This document shows, piece after piece, positions 1 through 10,470 of a DNA stretch of 64,000 nucleotides (the first letter of the stretch is position 1; the number at the start of each line of letters is the position of its first letter). Origin of the DNA: Ixodes scapularis (taxonomy: Eukaryota; Arthropoda; Arachnida; Ixodida; Ixodidae); contig NW_024610477.1 of assembly GCF_016920785.2 (NCBI RefSeq), positions 44,296-108,295 of the forward strand. The letters are read 5' to 3'. Below the pieces are notes generated by a model, which had not been told where the DNA came from, did no database searches, and saw only the letters and a list, made by a program, of their open reading frames with translations. Position numbers and translations under genes: made by a program.

Positions 1-25
1 TCGTCAGGCCGTGCTCTCTCCAATA

Positions 26-42
26 ATTCGCTTTCACCGAGG
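26..42 (+). other. CENP-B-box-like 17-mer, weak match, shown in unit 1
   Basis: The 17 bases ATTCGCTTTCACCGAGG align with the CENP-B box core pattern (N-TTCG-NNNN-A-NN-CGGG-N). Seven of the nine essential bases match: TTCG is intact, the central A is C, and CGGG is CGAG. The motif overlaps the left arm of the dyad and recurs in most units. By rough calculation a 7 of 9 match somewhere in a 95-bp unit on either strand has a chance of about one in four to five, so this is a suggestion only. A few units (for example near 2,879, 14,182, 16,272 and 32,812) carry TTTG in place of TTCG. Confidence 0.2.
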
Positions 43-75
43 CAATAGGCGAGATCGTGGTCACGGTGAACGAAT
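26..75. repeat. Inverted repeat (dyad) within the unit, shown in unit 1
   Basis: ATTCGCTTTCACCG (26-39) pairs with CGGTGAACGAAT (64-75): twelve base pairs, ATTCG with CGAAT and TTCACCG with CGGTGAA, interrupted only by an unpaired CT on the left arm. The loop is 24 bases (40-63). Inside the right half, CGTG and CACG flank a GT centre (56-65). The structure recurs in nearly every unit, so about 670 potential hairpins or cruciforms lie at 95-bp spacing. Whether it forms in DNA or in a transcript cannot be told from sequence. It is not a bacterial-type terminator: the loop is long and no U-run follows directly. Confidence 0.85.
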
Positions 76-540
76 AAAACCGCGCCGAACGTCTCTCGTC
101 AGGCCGTGCTCTCTCCAATAATTCGCTTTCACCGAGGCAATAGGCGAGATCGTGGTCACGGTGAACGAATAAAACCGCGCCAAACGTCTCTCGTCAGGCC
201 GTGCTCTCTCCAATAATTCGCTTTCACCGAGGCAATAGGCGAGATCGTGGTCACGGTGAACGAATCAAACGGCGCCAAACGTCTCTCGTCAGGCCGTGCT
301 CTCTCCAATAATTCGCTTTCACCGAGGCAATAGGCGAGATCGTGGTCACGGTGAACGAATAAAACGGCGCCAAACGTCTCTCGTCAGGCCGTGCTCTCTC
401 CAATAATTCGCTTTCACCGAGGCAATAGGCGAGATCGTGGTCACGGTGAACGAATCAAACGGCGCCAAACGTCTCTCGTCAGGCCGTGCTCTCTCCAATA
501 ATTCGCTTTCACCGAGGCAATAGGCGAGATCGTGGTCACG

Positions 541-2370
541 GTGAACGAATAAAACGGCGCCAAACGTCTCTCGTCAGGCCGTGCTCTCTCCAATAATTCG
601 CTTTCACCGAGGCAATAGGCGAGATCGTGGTCACGGTGAACGAATAAAACCGCGCCAAACGTCTCTCGTCAGGCCGTGCTCTCTCCAATAATTCGCTTTC
701 ACCGAGGCAATAGGCGAGATCGTGGTCACGGTGAACGAATAAAACGGCGCCAAACGTCTCTCGTCAGGCCGTGCTCTCTCCAATAATTCGCTTTCACCGA
801 GGCAATAGGCGAGATCGTGGTCACGGTGAACGAATAAAACCGCGCCAAACGTCTCTCGTCAGGCCGTGCTCTCTCCAATAATTCGCTTTCACCGAGGCAA
901 TAGGCGAGATCGTGGTCACGGTGAACGAATAAAACGGCGCCAAACGTCTCTCGTCAGGCCGTGCTCTCTCCAATAATTCGCTTTCACCGAGGCAATAGGC
1001 GAGATCGTGGTCACGGTGAACGAATAAAACCGCGCCAAACGTCTCTCGTCAGGCCGTGCTCTCTCCAATAATTCGCTTTCACCGAGGCAATAGGCGAGAT
1101 CGTGGTCACGGTGAACGAATAAAACGGCGCCAAACGTCTCTCGTCAGGCCGTTCTCTCTCCAATAATTCGCTTTCACCGAGGCAATAGGCGAGATCGTGG
1201 TCACGGTGAACGAATAAAACGGCGCCAAACGTCTCTCGTCAGGCCGTGCTCTCTCCAATAATTCGCTTTCACCGAGGCAATAGGCGAGATCGTGGTCACG
1301 GTGAACGAATAAAACCGCGCCAAACGTCTCTCGTCAGGCCGTGCTCTCTCCAATAATTCGCTTTCACCGAGGCAATAGGCGAGATCGTGGTCACGGTGAA
1401 CGAGTAAAACGGCGCCAAACGTCTCTCGTCAGGCCGTGCTCTCTCCAATAATTCGCTTTCACCGAGGCAATAGGCGAGATCGTGGTCACGGTGAACGAAT
1501 AAAACGGCGCCAAACGTCTCTCGTCAGGCCGTGCTCTCTCCAATAGTTCGCTTTCACCGAGGCAATAGGCGAGATCGTGGTCACGGTGAACGAATAAAAC
1601 CGCGCCAAACGTCTCTCGTCAGGCCGTGCTCTCTCCAATAATTCGCTTTCACCGAGGCAATAGGCGAGATCGTGGTCACGGTGAACGAATAAAACGGCGC
1701 CAAACGTCTCTCGTCAGGCCGTATTCTCTCCAATAATTCGCTTTCACCGAGGCAATAGGCGAGATCGTGGTCACGGTGAACGAATAAAACGGCGCCAAAC
1801 GTCTCTCGTCAGGCCGTGCTCTCTCCAATAATTCGCTTTCACCGAGGCAATAGGCGAGATCGTGGTCACGGTGAACGAATAAAACCGCGCCAAACGTCTC
1901 TCGTCAGGCCGTGCTCTCTCCAATAATTCGCTTTCACCGAGGCAATAGGCGAGATCGTGGTCACGGTGAACGAGTAAAACGGCGCCAAACGTCTCTCGTC
2001 AGGCCGTGCTCTCTCCAATAATTCGCTTTCACCGAGGCAATAGGCGAGATCGTGGTCACGGTGAACGAATAAAACCGCGCCAAACGTCTCTCGTCAGGCC
2101 GTGCTCTCTCCAATAATTCGCTTTCACCGAGGCAATAGGCGAGATCGTGGTCACGGTGAACGAGTAAAACGGCGCCAAACGTCTCTCGTCAGGCCGTGCT
2201 CTCTCCAATAATTCGCTTTCACCGAGGCAATAGGCGAGATCCTGGTCACGGTGAACGAATAAAACCGCGCCAAACGTCTCTCGTCAGGCCGTGCTCTCTC
2301 CAATAATTCGCTTTCACCGAGGCAATAGGCGAGATCGTGGTCACGGTGAACGAATAAAACGGCGCCAAAC
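541..2370. repeat. Dimer-trimer-dimer higher-order pattern at unit position 81
   Basis: Reading position 81 from 551: G and C alternate (G, C, G, C, G, C, G) up to about 1,121, a 190-bp dimer. From 1,121 to 1,881 the order is G, G, C three times over, a 285-bp trimer. From 1,881 to 2,356 it returns to alternating C and G. Such switches are what unequal exchange between misaligned units would leave. The pattern rests on one base per unit, so it is suggestive but not very deep. Confidence 0.6.
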
Positions 2371-5300
2371 GTCTCTCGTCAGGCCGTGCTCTCTCCAATA
2401 ATTCGCTTTCACCGAGGCAATAGGCGAGATCGTGGTCACGGTGAACGAATAAAACGGCGCCAAACGTCTCTAGTCAGGCCGTGCTCTCTCCAATAATTCG
2501 CTTTCACCGAGGCAATAGGCGAGATCGTGGTCACGGTGAACGAATAAAACGGCGCCAAACGTCTCTCGTCAGGCCGTGCTCTCTCCAATAATTCGCTTTC
2601 ACCGAGGCAATAGGCGAGATCGTGGTCACGGTGAACGAATAAAACCGCGCCGAACGTCTCTCGTCAGGCCGTGCTTACTCCAATAATTCGCTTTCACCGA
2701 GGCAATAGGCGAGATCGTGGTCACGGTGAACGAATAAAACGGCGCCAAACGTCTCTCGTCAGGCCGTGCTCTCTCCAATAATTCGCTTTCACCGAGGCAA
2801 TAGGCGAGATCGTGGTCACGGTGAACGAATAAAACCGCGCCAAACGTCTCTCGTCAGGCCGTGCTCTCTCCAATAATTTGCTTTCACCGAGGCAATAGGC
2901 GAGATCGTGGTCACGGTGAACGAATAAAACCGCGCCAAACGTCTCTCGTCAGGCCGTGCTCTCTCCAATAATTCGCTTTCACCGAGGCAATAGGCGAGAT
3001 CGTGGTCACGGTGAACGAATAAAACCGCGCCAAACGTCTCTCGTCAGGCCGTGCTCTCTCCGATAATTCGCTTTCACCGAGGCAATAGGCGAGATCGTGG
3101 TCACGGTGAACGAATAAAACCGCGCCAAACGTCTCTCGTCAGGCCGTGCTCTCTCCAATAATTCGCTTTCACCGAGGCAATAGGCGAGATCGTGGTCACG
3201 GTGAACGAATAAAACCGCGCCGAACGTCTCTCGTCAGGCCGTGCTCTCTCCAATAATTCGCTTTCACCGAGGCAATAGGCGAGATCGTGGTCACGGTGAA
3301 CGAATAAAACCGCGTCAAACGTCTCTCGTCAGGCCGTGCTCTCTCCAATAATTCGCTTTCACCGAGGCAATAGGCGAGATCGTGGTCACGGTGAACGAAT
3401 AAAACCGCGCCGAACGTCTCTCGTCAGGCCGTGCTTACTCCAATAATTCGCTTTCACCGAGGCAATAGGCGAGATCGTGGTCACGGTGAACGAATAAAAC
3501 CGCGCCAAACGTCTCTCGTCAGGCCGTGCTCTCTCCAATAATTCGCTTTCACCGAGGCAATAGGCGAGATCGTGGTCACGGGGAACGAATAAAACGGCGC
3601 CAAACGTCTCTCGTCAGGCCGTGCTCTCTCCAATAATTCGCTTTCACCGAGGCAATAGGCGAGATCGTGGTCACGGTGAACGAATAAAACCGCGCCAAAC
3701 GTCTCTCGTCAGGCCGTGCTCTCTCCAAAAATTCGCTTTCACCGAGGCAATAGGCGAGATCGTGGTCACGGTGAACGAATAAAACCGCGCCAAACGTCTC
3801 TCGTCAGGCCGTGCTCTCTCCAATAATTCGCTTTCACCGAGGCAATAGGCGAGATCGTGGTCACGGTGAACGAATAAAACCGCGCCAAACGTCTCTCGTC
3901 AGGCCGTGCTCTCTCCAATAATTCGCTTTCACCGAGGCAATGGGCGAGATCGTGGTCACGGTGAACGAATAAAACGGCGCCAAACGTCTCTCGTCAGGCC
4001 GTGCTCTCTCCAATAATTCGCTTTCACCGAGGCAATAGGCGAGATCGTGGTCACGGTGAACGAATAAAACCGCGCCGAACGTCTCTCGTCAGGCCGTGCC
4101 CTCTCCAATAATTCGCTTTCACCGAGGCAATAGGCGAGATCGTGGTCACGGTGAACGAATAAAACGGCGCCAAACGTCTCTCGTCAGGCCGTGCTCTCTC
4201 CAATAATTCGCTTTCACCGAGGCAATAGGCGAGATCGTGGTCATGGTGAACGAATAAAACCGCGCCAAACGTCTCTCGTCAGGCCGTGCTCTCTCCAATA
4301 ATTCGCTTTCACCGAGGCAATAGGCGAGATCGTGGTCACGGTGAACGAATAAAACGGCGCCAAACGTCTCTCGTCAGGCCGTGCTCTCTCCAATAATTCG
4401 CTTTCACCGAGGCAATAGGCGAGATCGTGGTCACGGTGAACGAATAAAACCGCGCCAAATGTCTCTCGTCAGGCCGTGCTCTCTCCAATAATTCGCTTTC
4501 ACCGAGGCAATAGGCGAGATCGTGGTCACGGTGAACGAATAAAACCGCGCCAAACGTCTCTCGTCAGGCCGTGCTCTCTCCAATAATTCGCTTTCACCGA
4601 GGCAATAGGCGAGATCGTGGTCACGGTGAACGAATAAAACCGCGCCAAACGTCTCTCGTCAGGCCGTGCTCTCTCCAATAATTCGCTTTCACCGAGGCAA
4701 TAGGCGAGATCGTGGTCACGGTGAACGAATAAAACCGCGCCAAACGTCTCTCGTCAGGCCGTGCTCTCTCCAATAATTCGCTTTCACCGAGGCAATAGGC
4801 GAGATCGTGGTCACGGTGAACGAATAAAACGGCGCCAAACGTCTCTCGTCAGGCCGTGCTCTCTCCAATAATTCGCTTTCACCGAGGCAATAGGCGAGAT
4901 CGTGGTCACGGTGAACGAATAAAACCGCGCCGAACGTCTCTCGTCAGGCCGTGCTCTCTCCAATAATTCGCTTTCACCGAGGCAATAGGCGAGATCGTGG
5001 TCACGGTCAACGAATAAAACCGCGCCAAACGTCTCTCGTCAGGCCGTGCTCTCTCCAATAATTCGCTTTCACCGAGGCAATAGGCGAGATCGTGGTCACG
5101 GTGAACGAATAAAACCGCGCCGAACGTCTCTCGTCAGGCCGTGCTCTCTCCAATAATTCGCTTTCACCGAGGCAATAGGCGAGATCGTGGTCACGGTGAA
5201 CGAATAAAACGGCGCCAAACGTCTCTCGTCAGGCCGTGCTCTCTCCAATAATTCGCTTTCACCGAGGCAATAGGCGAGATCGTGGTCACGGTGAACGAAT

Positions 5301-8300
5301 AAAACCGCGCCAAACGTCTCTCGTCAGGCCGTGCTCTCTCCAATAATTCGCTTTCACCGAGGCAATAGGCGAGATCGTGGTCACGGTGAACGAATAAAAC
5401 CGCGCCGAACGTCTCTCGTCAGGCCGTGCTCTCTCCAATAATTCGCTTTCACCGAGGCAATAGGCGAGATCGTGGTCACGGTGAACGAATAAAACCGCGC
5501 CAAACGTCTCTCGTCAGGCCGTGCTCTCTCCAATAATTCGCTTTCACCGAGGCAATAGGCGAGATCGTGGTCACGGTGAACGAATAAAACCGCGCCAAAC
5601 GTCTCTCGTCAGGCCGTGCTCTCTCCAATAATTCGCTTTCACCGAGGCAATAGGCGAGATCGTGGTCACGGTGAACGAATAAAACCGCGCCGAACGTCTC
5701 TCGTCAGGCCGTGCTCTCTCCAATAATTCGCTTTCACCGAGGCAATAGGCGAGATCGTGGTCACGGTGAACGAATAAAACCGCGCCGAACGTCTCTCGTC
5801 AGGCCGTGCTCTCTCCAATAATTCGCTTTCACCGAGGCAATAGGCGAGATTGTGGTCACGGTGAACGAATAAAACGGCGCCAAACGTCTCTCGTCAGGCC
5901 GTGCTCTCTCCAATATTTCGCTTTCACCGAGGCAATAGGCGAGATCGTGGTCACGGTGAACGAATAAAACCGCGCCAAACGTCTCTCGTCAGGCCGTGCT
6001 CTCTCCAATAATTCGCTTTCACCGAGGCAATAGGCGAGATCGTGGTCACGGTGAACGAATAAAACCGCGCCAAACGTCTCTCGTCAGGCCGTGCTCTCTC
6101 CAATAATTCGCTTTCACCGAGGCAATAGGCGAGATCGTGGTCACGGTGAACGAATAAAACCGCGCCAAACGTCTCTCGTCAGGCCGTGCTCTCTCCAATA
6201 ATTCGCTTTCACCGAGGCAATAGGCGAGATCGTGGTCACGGTGAACGAATAAAACCGCGCCAAACGTCTCTCGTCAGGCCGTGCTCTCTCCAATAATTCG
6301 CTTTTACCGAGGCAATAGGCGAGATCGTGGTCACGGTGAACGAATAAAACGGCGCCAAACGTCTCTCGTCAGGCCGTGCTCTCTCCAATATTTCGCTTTC
6401 ACCGAGGCAATAGGCGAGATCGTGGTCACGGTGAACGAATAAAACCGCGCCGAACGTCTCTCGTCAGGCCGTGCTCTCTCCAATAATTCGCTTTCACCGA
6501 GGCAATAGGCGAGATCGTGGTCACGGTGAACGAATAAAACCGCGCCAAACGTCTCTCGTCAGGCCGTGCTCTCTCCAATAATTCGCTTTCACCGAGGCAA
6601 TAGGCGAGATCGTGGTCACGGTGAACGAATAAAACCGCGCCGAACGTCTCTCGTCAGGCCGTGCTCTCTCCAATAATTCGCTTTCACCGAGGCAATAGGC
6701 GAGATCGTGGTCACGGTGAACGAATAAAATGGCGCCAAACGTCTCTCGTCAGGCCGTGCTCTCTCCAATAATTCGCTTTCACCGAGGCAATAGGCGAGAT
6801 CGTGGTCACGGTGAACGAATAAAACGGCGCCAAACGTCTCTCGTCAGGCCGTGCTCTCTCCAATATTTCGCTTTCACCGAGGCAATAGGCGAGATCGTGG
6901 TCATGGTGAACGAATAAAACCGCGCCAAACGTCTCTCGTCAGGCCGTGCTCTCTCCAATAATTCGCTTTCACCGAGGCAATAGGCGAGATCGTGGTCACG
7001 GTGAACGAATAAAACGGCGCCAAACGTCTCTCGTCAGGCCGTGCTCTCTCCAATAATTCGCTTTCACCGAGGCAATAGGCGAGATCGTGGTCACGGTGAA
7101 CGAATAAAACCGCGCCAAACGTCTCTCGTCAGGCCGTGCTCTCTCCAATAATTCGCTTTCACCGAGGCAATAGGCGAGATCGTGGTCACGGTGAACGAAT
7201 AAAACTGCGCCGAACGTCTCTCGTCAGGCCGTGCTCTCTCCAATAATTCGCTTTCACCGAGGCAATAGGCGAGATCGGTGTCACGGTGAACGAATAAAAC
7301 CGCGCCAAACGTCTCTCGTCAGGCCGTGCTCTCTCCAATAATTCGCTTTCACCGAGGCAATAGGCGAGATCGTGGTCACGGTGAACGAATAAAACCGCGC
7401 CGAACGTCTCTCGTCAGGCCGTGCTCTCTCCAATAATTCGCTTTCACCGAGGCAATAGGCGAGATCGTGGTCACGGTGAACGAATAAAACGGCGCCAAAC
7501 GTCTCTCGTCAGGCCGTGCTCTCTCCAATAATTCGCTTTCACCGAGGCAATAGGCGAGATCGTGGTCACGGTGAACGAATAAAACCGCGCCAAACGTCTC
7601 TCGTCAGGCCGTGCTCTCTCCAATAATTCGCTTTCACCGAGGCAATAGGCGAGATCGTGGTCACGGTGAACGAATAAAACCGCGCCAAACGTCTCTCGTC
7701 AGGCCGTGCTCTCTCCAATAATTCGCTTTCACCGAGGCAATAGGCGAGATCGTGGTCACGGTGAACGAATAAAACCGCGCCAAACGTCTCTCGTCAGGCC
7801 GTGCTCTCTCCAATAATTCGCTTTCACCGAGGCAATAGGCGAGATCGTGGTCACGGTGAACGAATAAAACGGCGCCAAACGTCTCTCGTCAGGTCGTGCT
7901 CTCTCCAATTATTCGCTTTCACCGAGGCAATAGGCGAGATCGTGGTCACGGTGAACGAATAAAACCGCGCCGAACGTCTCTCGTCAGGCCGTGCTCTCTC
8001 CAATAATTCGCTTTCACCGAGGCAATAGGCGAGATCGTGGTCACGGTGAACGAATAAAACCGCGCCAAACGTCTCTCGTCAGGCCGTGCTCTCTCCAATA
8101 ATTCGCTTTCACCGAGGCAATAGGCGAGATCGTGGTCACGGTGAACGAATAAAACCGCGCCGAACGTCTCTCGTCAGGCCGTGCTCTCTCCAATAATTCG
8201 CTTTCACCGAGGCAATAGGCGAGATCGTGGTCACGGTGAACGAATAAAACGGCGCCAAACGTCTCTCGTCAGGCCGTGCTCTCTCCAATAATTCGCTTTC

Positions 8301-8829
8301 ACCGAGGCAATAGGCGAGATCGTGGTCACGGTGAACGAATAAAACCGCGCCAAACGTCTCTCGTCAGGCCGTGCTCTCTCCAATAATTCGCTTTCACCGA
8401 GGCAATAGGCGAGATCGTGGTCACGGTGAACGAATAAAACCGCGCCGAACGTCTCTCGTCAGGCCGTGCTCTCTCCAATAATTCGCTTTCACCGAGGCAA
8501 TAGGCGAGATCGTGGTCACGGTGAACGAATAAAACCGCGCCAAACGTCTCTCGTCAGGCCGTGCTCTCTCCAATAATTCGCTTTCACCGAGGCAATAGGC
8601 GAGATCGTGGTCACGGTGAACGAATAAAACCGCGCCAAACGTCTCTCGTCAGGCCGTGCTCTCTCCAATAATTCGCTTTCACCGAGGCAATAGGCGAGAT
8701 CGTGGTCACGGTGAACGAATAAAACCGCGCCGAACGTCTCTCGTCAGGCCGTGCTCTCTCCAATAATTCGCTTTCACCGAGGCAATAGGCGAGATCGTGG
8801 TCACGGTGAACGAATAAAACCGCGCCGAA

Positions 8830-9330
8830 CGTCTCTCGTCAGGCCGTGCTCTCTCCAATAATTCGCTTTCACCGAGGCAATAGGCGAGATCGTGGTCACG
8901 GTGAACGAATAAAACCGCGCCAAACGTCTCTCGTCAGGCCGTGCTCTCTCCAATAATTCGCTTTCACCGAGGCAATAGGCGAGATCGTGGTCACGGTGAA
9001 CGAATAAAACGGCGCCAAACGTCTCTCGTCAGGCCGCGCTCTCTCCAATAATTCGCTTTCACCGAGGCAATAGGCGAGATCGTGGTCACGGTGAACGAAT
9101 AAAACCGCGCCAAACGTCTCTCGTCAGGCCGTGCTCTCTCCAATAATTCGCTTTCACTGAGGCAATAGGCGAGATCGTGGTTACGGTGAACGAATAAAAC
9201 CGCGCCAAACGTCTCTCGTCAGGCCGTGCTCTCTCCAATAATTCGCTTTCACCGAGGCAATAGGCGAGATCGTGGTCACGGTGAACGAATAAAACCGCGC
9301 CGAACGTCTCTCGTCAGGCCGTGCTCTCTC
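8830..9330. repeat. Copy 1 of a ~5-unit duplication, 12-unit offset
   Basis: This block shares three rare changes with 9,970-10,470, all at exactly 1,140 bp (12 units): CCGCGCT in place of CCGTGCT at 9,034 and 10,174; CACTGA in place of CACCGA at 9,155 and 10,295; and GGTTACGG in place of GGTCACGG at 9,179 and 10,319. The states at 81 and 87 also agree between the copies. The copies part at about 9,325, where the second carries the CTTACTCC variant. Block edges are approximate. Confidence 0.8.
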
Positions 9331-9969
9331 CAATAATTCGCTTTCACCGAGGCAATAGGCGAGATCGTGGTCACGGTGAACGAATAAAACCGCGCCGAAC
9401 GTCTCTCGTCAGGCCGTGCTCTCTCCAATAATTCGCTTTCACCGAGGCAATAGGCGAGATCGTGGTCACGGTGAACGAATAAAACCGCGCCAAACGTCTC
9501 TCGTCAGGCCGTGCTCTCTCCAATAATTCGCTTTCACCGAGGCAATAGGCGAGATCGTGGTCACGGTGAACGAATAAAACTGCGCCAAACGTCTCTCGTC
9601 AGGCCGTGCTCTCTCCAATAATTCGCTTTCACCGAGGCAATAGGCGAGATCGTGGTCACGGTGAACGAATAAAACCGCGCCGAGCGTCTCTCGTCAGGCC
9701 GTGCTCTCTCCAATAATTCGCTTTCACCGAGGCAATAGGCGAGATCGTGGTCACGGTGAACGAATAAAACCGCGCCAAACGTCTCTCGTCAGGCCGTGCT
9801 CTCTCCAATAATTCGCTTTCACCGAGGCAATAAGCGAGATCGTGGTCACGGTGAACGAATAAAACCGCGCCGAACGTCTCTCGTCAGGCCGTGCTCTCTC
9901 CAATAATTCGCTTTCACCGAGGCAATAGGCGAGATCGTGGACACAGTGAACGAATAAAACGGCGCCAAA

Positions 9970-10470
9970 CGTCTCTCGTCAGGCCGTGCTCTCTCCAATA
10001 ATTCGCTTTCACCGAGGCAATAGGCGAGATCGTGGTCACGGTGAACGAATAAAACCGCGCCAAACGTCTCTCGTCAGGCCGTGCTCTCTCCAATAATTCG
10101 CTTTCACCGAGGCAATAGGCGAGATCGTGGTCACGGTGAACGAATAAAACGGCGCCAAACGTCTCTCGTCAGGCCGCGCTCTCTCCAATAATTCGCTTTC
10201 ACCGAGGCAATAGGCGAGATCGTGGTCACGGTGAACGAATAAAACCGCGCCAAACGTCTCTCGTCAGGCCGTGCTCTCTCCAATAATTCGCTTTCACTGA
10301 GGCAATAGGCGAGATCGTGGTTACGGTGAACGAATAAAACCGCGCCAAACGTCTCTCGTCAGGCCGTGCTCTCTCCAATAATTCGCTTTCACCGAGGCAA
10401 TAGGCGAGATCGTGGTCACGGTGAACGAATAAAACCGCGCCGAACGTCTCTCGTCAGGCCGTGCTTACTC
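9970..10470. repeat. Copy 2 of the ~5-unit duplication, 12-unit offset
   Basis: This is the partner of 8,830-9,330 with the same three rare changes at a constant 1,140-bp offset. It ends where the unit at about 10,461 has CTTACTCC at unit positions 15-22, absent in the first copy. Just downstream, the first C49 unit (10,594) and the first length change of the window (near 10,689) occur. Confidence 0.8.

Larger units (their letters stand above)
1..95 (+). repeat. Representative satellite unit (reference for unit positions)
   Basis: This first unit is used as the reference. Landmarks: TCGTCAGG at 1-8; the pyrimidine run CTCTCTCC at 14-21; ATTCG at 26-30; TTCACCG at 33-39; GATC at 53-56; CGTG-GT-CACG at 56-65; CGGTGAACGAAT at 64-75; AAAAC at 76-80; a GC-rich stretch at 80-87; and CGTCTC at 90-95. 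Recurring variable sites across the array are 16-17 (CT or TA), 26 (A or T), 49 (G or C), 81 (C or G) and 87 (A or G). The G81 form creates a GGCGCC palindrome at 81-86. This unit has C81 and G87. It contains 12 CpG dinucleotides against about 7 expected from its 28 C and 24 G. It has no frame of useful length by itself. Confidence 0.98.

Noticed and set aside
60..72. Nuclear-receptor-like element GGTCA-CGG-TGAAC in each unit
   Set aside because: It matches nine of ten bases of an IR3 half-site pair but is mainly a by-product of the dyad arm. No gene or promoter is near, and a short match in one repeated unit is not independent evidence.
26..75. Bacterial intrinsic terminators or attenuators
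   Set aside because: The dyad has a 24-base loop and no following T-run, recurs every 95 bp, and has no gene to terminate.
6729..6917. Plus-strand frame of 62 codons
   Set aside because: Its ATG comes from a single C-to-T change in AAAACGGCGCC; the rest is ordinary satellite and ends at the normal TAA.
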